From assembly GCA_016710785.1 (NCBI GenBank), contig JADJUE010000001.1, forward strand, positions 696,113 through 760,112: DNA of 64,000 bases, written 5' to 3'. This document shows, in pieces, positions 9,436 to 18,138 of the stretch. The translations under genes were made by a program, and so were the position numbers. This stretch comes from Candidatus Epilinea brevis (lineage in GTDB: Bacteria > Chloroflexota > Anaerolineae > Epilineales > Epilineaceae). The notes beneath the pieces were generated by a model that did no database searches, had not been told where the DNA came from, and saw only the letters and a list, made by a program, of their open reading frames with translations. Positions within the stretch are counted from its first letter, which is position 1. Every line of letters starts with the position of its first letter.

Positions 9436-12400
9436 GTGCCGCAGACCCCCCCGCCGCGCGCGATCCTCTTCCTGGCCATCCTCCTGTCCCTGGCCATCGG
9501 CCGCGCCGTGCTGTTTACCGCCTTACCGGCATCCCGGCAGGCCGTCGCCGCGCCCGCCGGCCCCGGGGACGCTCCCCGACGCATCGGCCAGGAGGAGCCC
9601 TCGCCCACCCCCCGGCCGCCCCTGACGCGCATCCAAGCCGCCTGCCGGACCTACGATCCCTTCTTCCTCACCGCCCTGCAATGGCGCACGGACCGCGCCG
9701 TCTACCCACCCGACCTGCCGGCCCTGGTCGCTTTCACCTTCGGCAGCGACGGCCTGCCGCAGCAGATCACCCTGGCCGCTCAGGACCAGATCGGCGCGAC
9801 CTACGGCCTGGCCTACGATGTGCCGCGCGGCCTGGCCTACGCCGCGGCCTACCACAAGCGTGGCGCGGCCCTCGGCCCCGGCGGTCCTGGGGCGGTCTAC
9901 GTCGTCGACATCGCCGCCGGCACTGTGCGCGTCCTGGCCACCTTGCCCAACGGCCCGGACCGCCATGACTTCAAGCCCGAGGACGACCGGGCCGCCGCGG
10001 ATTGGGTCACCCGCTCCGGCCTGGGCGATATCGACCTGGATGACAGCGGCGACTTCCTCTTCGTCAGCAACCTCGCCGATGGGCGCGTCTACCAGCTTGC
10101 CACCGCGGACGGGCGCGTGCGGGGCAGCTTCCTCAACGGCGGCGCGGCCACCGACTGGCGGCGCAACGCCCGCCTGTTCGGCCTGGGCTGGCGCGAGGGC
10201 TGGCTGTACCATGGCGTCGTCGACTCCCGCGAGCTGCTCAGCCAACCGGGCGCCTTGAAGGCCTACGTCTACCGCTCGCGGCCCGACGGCTCGCAGATGA
10301 GCGAATGGGCGCGGCTGGATCTGGCCTACGGCCGCCGGCCGGCCGGTTGGACCGGCTGGGCCAACGCCGCGGAGTACGTGGGCAAGAGCCGCGGGCAGGT
10401 GGGCTACGGTGTCGGCCCGCCGGGCGCATTGCTCAGCGACATCCTTCCGCGGCCGGACGGACGGCTGACCTTGGGCCTCCGGGACCGTACCGTCGACCTG
10501 GCGCCCAGCCTCTACCGCCTCCCCGTGCGGGAATGGGGGAGCGGCGACACCTTGACCCTGCTTCCCGGCAGCCCTGAGTGGACCATCGAGAACGGCCCCG
10601 ATCCTTATGACGACCTGCCTTTCGGCGGCGTGGACGAGGCGATGATGGGCGGCCTGGCCTTGATGCCCGGCGGCCTCGAGCAGCTGGTGTCATCCAGCCG
10701 CTCCGCCCTGTTGCGGGCGGACGTGGGTGCCCTGCGCAGCTACGACCGCGGCGGCGGCCTGGCCTTCGCCGTCCAGTTGCGCCGCCTGGGCGATTACGAC
10801 GCCCCCGACGAGGGGCCCAACGGCGTGGGCGACGTCGAGGCGATGTGCCCCCCCGCCGGCGATCCCGACGTCGTCGGCCCCACCGCCACCAGCGTCGTGG
10901 CCACCGCCACCGCCGGCGCCGCGGCCACCCAGACCGCCGTCGCCCTGCTGCCCACCTCCGTGGCCCAGGCCACCCCGACCAACTTCGACCGCATCATCGC
11001 CGATGCCTGCCCCAGCCGCAACCCCTACGCCGCCACCGTCTGCTTCCCGCAGCTGGCCTACATCGGCTACAACACCGCCAGCATCGTGGGCTTTCGCGAC
11101 ACGCCGGCCAACGCGCCCCATTACGGCCTGGCCTACGCCTCAGATGTGGGCGCCGTGTGGGGCCTGGCCTACGGCGGGGAGGCGCATACCCTGTACGCCG
11201 CCGCCTTCCTGAAGCGCATGGTGCCCTTCGGCCCCGCCGGCCCCGGCGCGGTCTACAGCGTGGAGATCCCTTCGGGCAGGGTGCGCACCTTCGCCGTGGT
11301 CCCGAACGCTGGTACCGATCCCCATAACCTGGGTGGCACCGGTTCGGACGACAGCCGCGCCCTGCCCTTCGTGGGCCGGACGGCCCTGGGCGATCTGGAC
11401 CTGAGCACGGACGAACGGGACCTCTTCGTCGTCAACCTCTTCGACGGACAGATCTACCGCTTCCGCAGCGACGACGGCACGCCGCTGGGCGCCTTCCCCC
11501 ACGGCGCCGCCGGCGAACGCTGGGCCCCGGACGCACGGCCCTTCGCCCTGAAGTTCTACCAAGGCCGCCTGTACCACGGGCTGGTCCACAGTGGCATCAC
11601 CGGTCAGAACCGCGACAACCTGGCGGCCTACGTCTATTCCAGCCTGGCCGACGGCACGGAGATGCGCCTGGAAGCCCGGGTGGACCTGCGCTACCCGCGC
11701 GGCGTCGCCCTGGTGCCCGGCACGGTGCAGTTCCCGGGCGCGCAGGACGTACCCCTCGACTGGCAGCCCTGGCTGCGGCGCTACGACTCGCTGCTGCCGG
11801 GCCGCCTGCAGATGGCGGTCTGGCCACAGCCACAGTTGGTGGACATCGAGTTCGACGATGCGGGCAACATGATCCTGGGCGTCCACGACCGCATGAGCGA
11901 CATGTCCGGTTCCAACCAGTTCATCACCAACCAGATCGAGAAGCCGGGGCTGGGGCTGGGCGACCTGATCTGGCTGCCCATCCAGGCCGGCGGCAGTTGG
12001 GACGGAGCGGCGGCCGACCCCAACCACTTCGCCCAACCGCGGGTCTCCGAGGCGGCGCGCAGCCATGTGGGCGGCCTGGCCCGCCTGCGCTTCTTCGACG
12101 ACCTGCTGGCCAACCGCCTGCTGCTGCTGCCGGTGGGCGCCCAGCCGGTGCCGGGCCTGGGCGGCGCCGCCAACGTCCTGGAGGGCATGTTCTGGTACGA
12201 CGCGCCGGGCAACCTGCTGAACCAGGAGGACGTCTGCGTCACGCCCATCCTCCACCCGCAGCGGCCCTTCGTGCCCCCAGCGCCGTTCGCCCCGCTCGCG
12301 GCGCGGTGGGCCGGGCCTGGCGGAAGGGTCCGCCCGCAGGCGCCGCACCATTCCGAATGGGTGCCGGGCAAGGGCATGGGCGACGTGGAGGTCATGTGCG

Positions 12401-13248
12401 GCCCCACCTCCACCCCGCCGCCCACCCCCATCCTCTCGCCGACGCCCTCGGCCACGGCCACCCGCCGGCCGACCAGCACCCGCACGCCCACGCGCACGCC
12501 CAGCGCCACGCCCAGCCGCACGCCCTCGACCACGCCTTCGCCCTGGCCCACCCGCGACTCGCGCGTCATCTACCTGCCGCTGATCACCGCCGAGCGCTGC
12601 GACCCCAAGCGCCAGCGCATCGACGTGCTGCTGGTCATCGACGCCTCGACCTCGATGCGCTTCGCGACCCGCGCCGGGCGGCCCAAGATCGACGCGGCCA
12701 AGGAGGCGGCGAGGCGCTTCCTGGATGGCCTGGCCCTGCCGGAGGACCAGGCCGGCCTGGTCATGTTCAACGCCGAGGCCACCGTGCTCAGCCGCCTGAC
12801 GGGCGACCGCGCGGCCCTCATGCGCGCCGTGGACGGCATCCGCCTGCAGGAGTTCACCCGCATCCACCGGGGAGTGGATCTGGCACAGCAGCTGCTGCTG
12901 GCCGCCGAGCATCGCGGGGCCAACCTGCCGGCCATCGTCCTGCTCACCGACGGCCGCTCCAACCCCGACCCCAGCCAGCTGGCTCTGGACGCCGCAAGCG
13001 CCGCAAAGGCGTCAGGCATCCGCCTCTTCACCGTCGGCCTGGGTCAGGATGTGGAGCAGGACGTGCTGCGCGCCATGGCCAGCCGTCCGGAGGACTTCTA
13101 CTACGCTCCCGACGGCGAGGACCTCGGCGCCGTCTATGACGCGATCGCGGTGGCGATTCCCTGCCCTATCCGCGGCTGGTGGCCGGAAGCCGCCGGAGGC
13201 CGGGCCGCTGACCAGGATCCAGCGGACCGGGATCTTACAACGCGGTAG
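9436..13248 (+). CDS. Large exported protein: two homologous beta modules, TP linker, VWA domain
   Basis: The 1270-residue exported protein has an N-terminal hydrophobic signal (AILFLAILLSLAIG). Two related modules of about 400 residues each follow, at about 80-480 and 515-960. Both contain the series ATYGLAYD or APHYGLAYA, then AAAFLKRM or AAAYHKRG, then PGAVYVVDI or PGAVYSVEI, then a GDIDL/GDLDL segment and a LYHG segment. This is an internal duplication of a propeller-like unit. A Thr/Pro-rich linker (about 995-1040) leads to VIYLPLI and a VWA domain with MIDAS DASTS at about residue 1069. The GTG at 9436 is chosen because it directly precedes the signal sequence; a TTG at 9400 is the alternative. 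The VWA domain is a paralogue of that at the window start. Confidence 0.82.
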   Translation: MPQTPPPRAILFLAILLSLAIGRAVLFTALPASRQAVAAPAGPGDAPRRIGQEEPSPTPRPPLTRIQAACRTYDPFFLTALQWRTDRAVYPPDLPALVAFTFGSDGLPQQITLAAQDQIGATYGLAYDVPRGLAYAAAYHKRGAALGPGGPGAVYVVDIAAGTVRVLATLPNGPDRHDFKPEDDRAAADWVTRSGLGDIDLDDSGDFLFVSNLADGRVYQLATADGRVRGSFLNGGAATDWRRNARLFGLGWREGWLYHGVVDSRELLSQPGALKAYVYRSRPDGSQMSEWARLDLAYGRRPAGWTGWANAAEYVGKSRGQVGYGVGPPGALLSDILPRPDGRLTLGLRDRTVDLAPSLYRLPVREWGSGDTLTLLPGSPEWTIENGPDPYDDLPFGGVDEAMMGGLALMPGGLEQLVSSSRSALLRADVGALRSYDRGGGLAFAVQLRRLGDYDAPDEGPNGVGDVEAMCPPAGDPDVVGPTATSVVATATAGAAATQTAVALLPTSVAQATPTNFDRIIADACPSRNPYAATVCFPQLAYIGYNTASIVGFRDTPANAPHYGLAYASDVGAVWGLAYGGEAHTLYAAAFLKRMVPFGPAGPGAVYSVEIPSGRVRTFAVVPNAGTDPHNLGGTGSDDSRALPFVGRTALGDLDLSTDERDLFVVNLFDGQIYRFRSDDGTPLGAFPHGAAGERWAPDARPFALKFYQGRLYHGLVHSGITGQNRDNLAAYVYSSLADGTEMRLEARVDLRYPRGVALVPGTVQFPGAQDVPLDWQPWLRRYDSLLPGRLQMAVWPQPQLVDIEFDDAGNMILGVHDRMSDMSGSNQFITNQIEKPGLGLGDLIWLPIQAGGSWDGAAADPNHFAQPRVSEAARSHVGGLARLRFFDDLLANRLLLLPVGAQPVPGLGGAANVLEGMFWYDAPGNLLNQEDVCVTPILHPQRPFVPPAPFAPLAARWAGPGGRVRPQAPHHSEWVPGKGMGDVEVMCGPTSTPPPTPILSPTPSATATRRPTSTRTPTRTPSATPSRTPSTTPSPWPTRDSRVIYLPLITAERCDPKRQRIDVLLVIDASTSMRFATRAGRPKIDAAKEAARRFLDGLALPEDQAGLVMFNAEATVLSRLTGDRAALMRAVDGIRLQEFTRIHRGVDLAQQLLLAAEHRGANLPAIVLLTDGRSNPDPSQLALDAASAAKASGIRLFTVGLGQDVEQDVLRAMASRPEDFYYAPDGEDLGAVYDAIAVAIPCPIRGWWPEAAGGRAADQDPADRDLTTR

Positions 13249-13368
13249 GGCGGACCGATCTGGACCGCAGCCGGCGCCAGGACGGACCTCCCTGATCCAT
13301 GACCCCGGACCTCCATGATCCATGACCGCAGCCGCCGAGCTGGACTCGCCTGACCGCGCGCCGCCCCG

Positions 13369-14757
13369 TCAGTTCAGCGGGACGTAGCGGTAGCCGCGCC
13401 CGCGCACCGTGCGTAGCAGCTGTGGCCGGCCCGGCACCGGCTCGATCTTGTGGCGCAGGCGGCTCACCAGCTTCTCCACGCGCGACTCCTCGACCGCCTC
13501 GACAGCGCCATCCTGCCGATGCTCGGCGCCCCAGACATGGCGCACGATCGTCTCCTTGGAGCAAAGCCGCCCGGGCTGCCCGTAGAGCAGGCGCAGGAGG
13601 CTGTACTCCAGCGAGGTCAGACAGTCGATGCGCCGGCCATTGAACAACACCTCGCCGCCCGTCGGGTCCATCCATAGGCCCCGGGCCGGTGTGGAGGAAT
13701 GCGACGGAGAGGACGGGGGCAGGGCAGCCGGCCGCGAGGCCAGGCGCCCGGGTTCACGCAGCGACGTCAGCGCGTTCAGATGGGCCAACGCGTCCCGCAC
13801 CGCCTGGAGGGCCTCCTGGCTGATGGCCAGGGCGGAGGTCTCCGAACCGCGATGCCGTTGCAGGCTGAAGGCCGCGGCCTCCAAGGGCGCCGGCTGACCG
13901 GCGGCCAGGTCGAGAATGGGCGCCCGCGCCAGGGATCGCGCCGCCAGGCCCGCTCTGGCCAGGGCGCGATCCAGATAATCGGCTGCGGCGGCCAGGTCGA
14001 GCGGCCCCAGCGGCAAGGGGGTGAAGACTGTGGCGAAGGGCGAGCCCCGCCAGCCCTCCACCTCGCGGGTGGTCTCGTGCAAAGGCTTGTCCGACGCGGT
14101 CACCAGGGACAGGGCCCGCGGGCTGCGCCGCGCCAGCGAAGCGGTTTGGGCCAGAAAATCCCGGCTGGCAGCGGCAGAGCGAGGGTCATCCGCCTGCAGC
14201 GCCCATTCCAGTTCGTCCAGCAGCAGCACCAGCACCTGGTCTTCGGCTGCGGCCGCGTCCAGCAGCGCTTCGACATCCATGATGTCCAGGTCCCCGCGGG
14301 ACAGCAGCTGGTCGATGGCGCCCGCTACCTGCGGCCGGGGGCTCTGGCGCTGCATCAACTGGGCCACGCGTCGCCAGAAGCGGGTACCGGAGAAGGGCGT
14401 GACCGACTGCAGGTCCAAGCCGACGAAGAGGTGGCGCTCGGGGAACAGACCGCGGGACGCGACCATTCGCGGATCGGCCACCTGGCGTAGCAGGCGCGTC
14501 TTGCCGATGCCCAGAGGTCCGGAAACGGCCACATGGCCGCGCTGCGGACCGGCGACATGCGCGTAGATCAGGTCCAACTCGCGCTGGCGGCCGGCGAAGA
14601 GCGGCAGAGCGGCTGGCGCCACCGCGACACCGTGGAGAGGCAGGGCTTGATCGAGCACGGGCGTTCGAGCCTCCTGGGGTAAAGGGAGGTCTGTGGGATC
14701 GGGCTCACCCAGGTGCAAAGCGGTTCGGGAACACCCCCGCGTCGGCACCGGGGTCAA
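13369..14757 (-). CDS. ATPase-winged helix transcriptional regulator
   Basis: The 462-residue protein starts with an AAA/Orc-like ATPase module: FAGRQRELDLIYAHV, then a Walker A motif GPLGIGKTRLL at about residues 80-90, and a Walker B-like LVLLLDELEW. The C-terminal 95 residues form an OmpR/PhoB-type winged helix (EYSLLRLLYGQPGRLCSKE, then VEKLVSRLRHKIEP and RGRGYRYVP). This layout is that of one-component regulators in which nucleotide binding controls DNA binding. It is divergent from the large glycosyltransferase operon starting at 15025, which is the most likely target (inference). The start is uncertain: TTG at 14757 has no clear ribosome site, and a GTG nine bases downstream is possible. 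Confidence 0.82.
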   Translation of the reverse strand: MTPVPTRGCSRTALHLGEPDPTDLPLPQEARTPVLDQALPLHGVAVAPAALPLFAGRQRELDLIYAHVAGPQRGHVAVSGPLGIGKTRLLRQVADPRMVASRGLFPERHLFVGLDLQSVTPFSGTRFWRRVAQLMQRQSPRPQVAGAIDQLLSRGDLDIMDVEALLDAAAAEDQVLVLLLDELEWALQADDPRSAAASRDFLAQTASLARRSPRALSLVTASDKPLHETTREVEGWRGSPFATVFTPLPLGPLDLAAAADYLDRALARAGLAARSLARAPILDLAAGQPAPLEAAAFSLQRHRGSETSALAISQEALQAVRDALAHLNALTSLREPGRLASRPAALPPSSPSHSSTPARGLWMDPTGGEVLFNGRRIDCLTSLEYSLLRLLYGQPGRLCSKETIVRHVWGAEHRQDGAVEAVEESRVEKLVSRLRHKIEPVPGRPQLLRTVRGRGYRYVPLN

Positions 14758-15024
14758 GCGCCGGCGCAGCCGGAGCAGAAGCGCCGGCTTCGATTCACCG
14801 CCGGCAAACGTTGAGGGTCTCGGGTGTCAGGCTTTGGGTATCAATGCAGGTTGGATGGCCGCGATCACGGTCAGTGTAGGTTCCGCAGCGGACGACTGCT
14901 GGACCGCTGGCTGACGACTGGCTGACCGCTGACTGACGAAAGCGACCATCGGCGAGCTGCCGCCGCGCCGCTGCCATCCCCGCAACGTTGGCCCCGGCGG
15001 GCGTTCATGTTACCCTCTGGCTCC

Positions 15025-18000
15025 ATGAACATCCCCAGCTACGCCGCCGATTACGATGCCGACTACTACGCCCACGGCTGCGGCACGCCCTATGCCCGCG
15101 ACGAGGCCTGGCTGGGCTTCTTCGGCACCGTGGCGGAGCGCGTCATCGAGGGCATCGCCCCGGCTTCGGCGCTGGACGTGGGCTGCGCCATGGGCTTCCT
15201 GGTGGAGGCCCTGCGGGCGCGGGGGGTCGCGGCCTGGGGCTGCGACCTGTCCGCCTTCGCCATCTCCCAGGTGAGCGCCGACACCGCCGCGTTCTGCCGC
15301 GTCCTGCCCATCGGCGCCCCGTTGCCGGCGGACTGGCCGCCGCGCTTCGATCTGGTCACCTGCATCGAGGTGCTGGAGCATCTTCCGGCCCAGGAAGCCG
15401 CCGGCGCCATCGCCTGGCTCTGCGGCCTGGCCGACGACATCCTCTTCTCCTCCACGCCCCTGGACCACGCCGAGCCCACGCACCACAACGTCCAGCCCAT
15501 CGACTATTGGGCGGGGCTCTTCGCCCAGGCCGGCTTCTACCGCGATCTGGATTTCGAGGCCCGCTTCCTGACCCCCTGGGCCCTGCGCTTCCGCCGCGGG
15601 CGCCCTGTACCGGGTGCCGTGCCCCTGGTGCGCGGCTACGAGCGGCAGTTGGCGCGCCAGGGCGAGGAGATCGAGGGCCGGCGCAACCTGGCCACCGAAC
15701 TGCGCCAGACCGTCGCGCAGTTGGAACGTCAGGTCACGGCCTTGGACGAACGGGCCGTGGCCCTGGACGGCGCCCAGAACCAGGCCGACGTCGATCTGAT
15801 GCGTCTGCGCCGCGAACGCGACAACCTGGCGGCCCAGCTGGCCGCCTGGCAAGGGCGCTGGCTGGCCCTGGAAGCCTCGCCGGGTTATGGGGTGCTGTGG
15901 CGCCTGCAGCAGGCACGCGCCCGCTTCCTGCCGACCGGCAGCCGGCGCGAGCGCGCCTTCAGCAGCTTCCTGGGTTGGCGGCGCATCGCGGGCGAGCGTG
16001 GCCTGGACGGCCTCGTGGGCCATCTGTGGCGCGAGAGTCGCGCGCAGAGCGGCTACCGCTGGCGCAACTGGCGGCGCCGACCCGGCACGGTGGATCGCCT
16101 GCCGGTGGCGCCCATCCCCGCCCCGCCGCCCCTGACGGCCCACCAGGAGGAGGTGGACCTCATCGTCTGCGTCCACAACGCCCTGGAGGACACCGAACGC
16201 TGCCTGGCCGCGGTGCTGGCCCATACCGCGGAGCCCTATCGGCTCATCCTGGTGGACGATGGATCGGCGCCTGAAACAGCCGACTGGCTGGCGGCCTTCG
16301 CCCGCGACCACGCGGCCCGCTGCCTCCTCCTGCGCAGCGCCGAAGCCACCGGCTACACCTTCGCCGCCAACCGCGGCCTGCGGGCCGGCACGGCGCCCTG
16401 GGCCCTGCTGCTCAACAGCGACACCATCGTCACCGCCGGCTGGCTGGACCGCCTGCTGGACTGCGCCCGCTCCGATGAGCGCATCGGCCTGGTGGGGCCG
16501 CTGTCCAACGCCGCCACCTACCAGAGCGTACCGGAGCAGCAGGCCGGTGACGACTGGGCCATCAACCCCACCCCCACCGGCCTGAGCCTGGACGCCTGGG
16601 CCGCCCTCATCGCCGCCGACAGCGCCCGGCTCTGGCCGCGCCTGCCCTTCCTCAACGGCTTCTGCCTGCTGGCGCGCCGCGGCATGTTGGAAGCGCTGGG
16701 CAACCTGGACGAGGCGGCCTTCGGCGCCGGCTACGGCGAGGAGAACGACCTGGCCCTGCGCGCCCGGGCCGCCGGCTGGCAGCTGGCCCTGGCCGACGAC
16801 GCCTTCGTGTTCCACGCCCTCTCGCGCAGCTACCGCCATGAGCGCCGCCGCCAACTGGAGGCCCGCGCCGGCGAGGCCCTGGTCGCCAGGCACGGCACGG
16901 CCATCGTCATCGAGGGCGAGCGCTTTCTGCGCGAGGATCCGGTGCTGGAGGGCCTGCGGGCCCGGACGCGGGTGCTGGCCGAGCGGCAGCACATCGTCGC
17001 CGGCGGGCAGACGCGCTTCGCCGGCCGGAGCGTCCTCGCCGTCATGCCCCTGGCCGCGGCGGGCGGCGGCGCCAGCATCGCGATGTTCGAGCTCAGGGCG
17101 ATGCGTGAGATGGGCGTGCGCGTGGCGGTCTTCAACCTGGACGTGCACCGCGCCATGTTCGAGGCCGCCTACCCCGACCTGGACCTGCCGGTGATCTACG
17201 GCCAACCGGAAGACCTGCTGCGGCTGGCCGGCGAATGGGACGCCCTGTTGGCCACGATGTACAGCACGGTGGACTGGCTGCAATCGGCGTCGCGCGGGCC
17301 GGTGGGCGGGCATGCCGTCTATGGCTACTTCGTCCAGGATCTGGAGGCCTACTTCTACCCCCCGGGCAGCGAGCGCTTCCACGCCGCCCTGAAGAGCTAC
17401 CGGCAGATGCCCGAGCTGCGCATCTTCACCATGACCCCCTGGAACGCGGCTGAGCTGGGCCGGCTCTTCGGCCTGGAGGTGCCGGCGGTGATGCCCGGCT
17501 ACGACGTCGCCCTCTTTCGCCCCCGCCCGCGGCGTTCGGCGTGGCCGGCGCGCCCGCTGCGCCTCTTGGGCATGATCCGCCCCGAGACGCCCTTCCGCGG
17601 CCCGCGCCTGACCATGGAGGTCTTTCGGGAGATCGCCCGCCGCCATGGCCCCAAGGTGGAGATCGTCCTCTTCGGCGTCGAGCCCCAGGACGCGGGCTGG
17701 GAAGACCTGCCGCGAGACTTCCCCTTCCGCCTGGCCGGGCGGCTGGAGCCGCGGCAGGTGGCCGACCTGATGAACGAGGTGGACATCTTCTGCGACTTCT
17801 CCACCTGGCAGGCCATGGGGATGACCGCCATGGAGGCGATGCTCTGCGGCTGCGCGGTGGCGGTGACCCGCCACGGCGGGCCGGGGGTCTACGGTCGCGA
17901 CGGCGAGAACTGCCTGATGGTGGACCCGCTCGACAAGGCCGGCTGCATCGCCGCCGTAGACCTGCTGGTGCGCGACGCCGACCTGCGCCGCCGCCTGGGC

Positions 18001-18138
18001 CACGCGGCCCTGCGCGACGTCTGCCTCTTCTACCCCGAACGGGCGGCCTGGAACATGCTCAACGCCCTCTTCGGACCGGAGATCGACGCGGCGATGATGG
18101 AGGCGGCGCGCATCGAGCGGGCCCGGGACGAGGCATGA
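15025..18138 (+). CDS. Multidomain glycosylation protein: SAM methyltransferase, GT2, GT4
   Basis: The protein has 1037 residues with three catalytic parts. Residues 1-190 are a class I SAM methyltransferase (ALDVGCAMGFLVEAL, then DLVTCIEVLEHLP). A coiled coil at about 215-285 joins it to a GT2 glycosyltransferase at about 375-610 (VDLIVCVHN, ILVDDGSA, LLLNSDTIV). A GT4/GT1-like domain with a glycogen-synthase type fold fills 665-1030 (GRLEPRQVADLMNEVDIF, then AMEAMLCGCAVAVT). Such proteins assemble surface polysaccharides or glycans at the cytoplasmic face. The ATG at 15025 is favoured over 15007 because a possible extended -10 (TG-T-TACCCT, 15008-15016) overlaps the upstream ATG. The next gene overlaps by ATGA, so the two are translationally coupled. 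Confidence 0.85.
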   Translation: MNIPSYAADYDADYYAHGCGTPYARDEAWLGFFGTVAERVIEGIAPASALDVGCAMGFLVEALRARGVAAWGCDLSAFAISQVSADTAAFCRVLPIGAPLPADWPPRFDLVTCIEVLEHLPAQEAAGAIAWLCGLADDILFSSTPLDHAEPTHHNVQPIDYWAGLFAQAGFYRDLDFEARFLTPWALRFRRGRPVPGAVPLVRGYERQLARQGEEIEGRRNLATELRQTVAQLERQVTALDERAVALDGAQNQADVDLMRLRRERDNLAAQLAAWQGRWLALEASPGYGVLWRLQQARARFLPTGSRRERAFSSFLGWRRIAGERGLDGLVGHLWRESRAQSGYRWRNWRRRPGTVDRLPVAPIPAPPPLTAHQEEVDLIVCVHNALEDTERCLAAVLAHTAEPYRLILVDDGSAPETADWLAAFARDHAARCLLLRSAEATGYTFAANRGLRAGTAPWALLLNSDTIVTAGWLDRLLDCARSDERIGLVGPLSNAATYQSVPEQQAGDDWAINPTPTGLSLDAWAALIAADSARLWPRLPFLNGFCLLARRGMLEALGNLDEAAFGAGYGEENDLALRARAAGWQLALADDAFVFHALSRSYRHERRRQLEARAGEALVARHGTAIVIEGERFLREDPVLEGLRARTRVLAERQHIVAGGQTRFAGRSVLAVMPLAAAGGGASIAMFELRAMREMGVRVAVFNLDVHRAMFEAAYPDLDLPVIYGQPEDLLRLAGEWDALLATMYSTVDWLQSASRGPVGGHAVYGYFVQDLEAYFYPPGSERFHAALKSYRQMPELRIFTMTPWNAAELGRLFGLEVPAVMPGYDVALFRPRPRRSAWPARPLRLLGMIRPETPFRGPRLTMEVFREIARRHGPKVEIVLFGVEPQDAGWEDLPRDFPFRLAGRLEPRQVADLMNEVDIFCDFSTWQAMGMTAMEAMLCGCAVAVTRHGGPGVYGRDGENCLMVDPLDKAGCIAAVDLLVRDADLRRRLGHAALRDVCLFYPERAAWNMLNALFGPEIDAAMMEAARIERARDEA

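Noticed and set aside
14775..14815. GGCTTCGATTCACC resembles a tRNA T-arm
   Set aside because: No acceptor stem, D-arm or anticodon stem can be placed around it.
15010..18003. Very long open frame on the minus strand opposite the glycosyltransferase gene
   Set aside because: GC-rich codon bias leaves antisense frames open. Its product is Gly/Ala/Gln/His-rich without domains, while the plus strand encodes clear families. The same holds for long antisense frames at 6453-8141, 28263-31259, 30895-33174, 39030-41051, 43299-45281 and 55197-57173.
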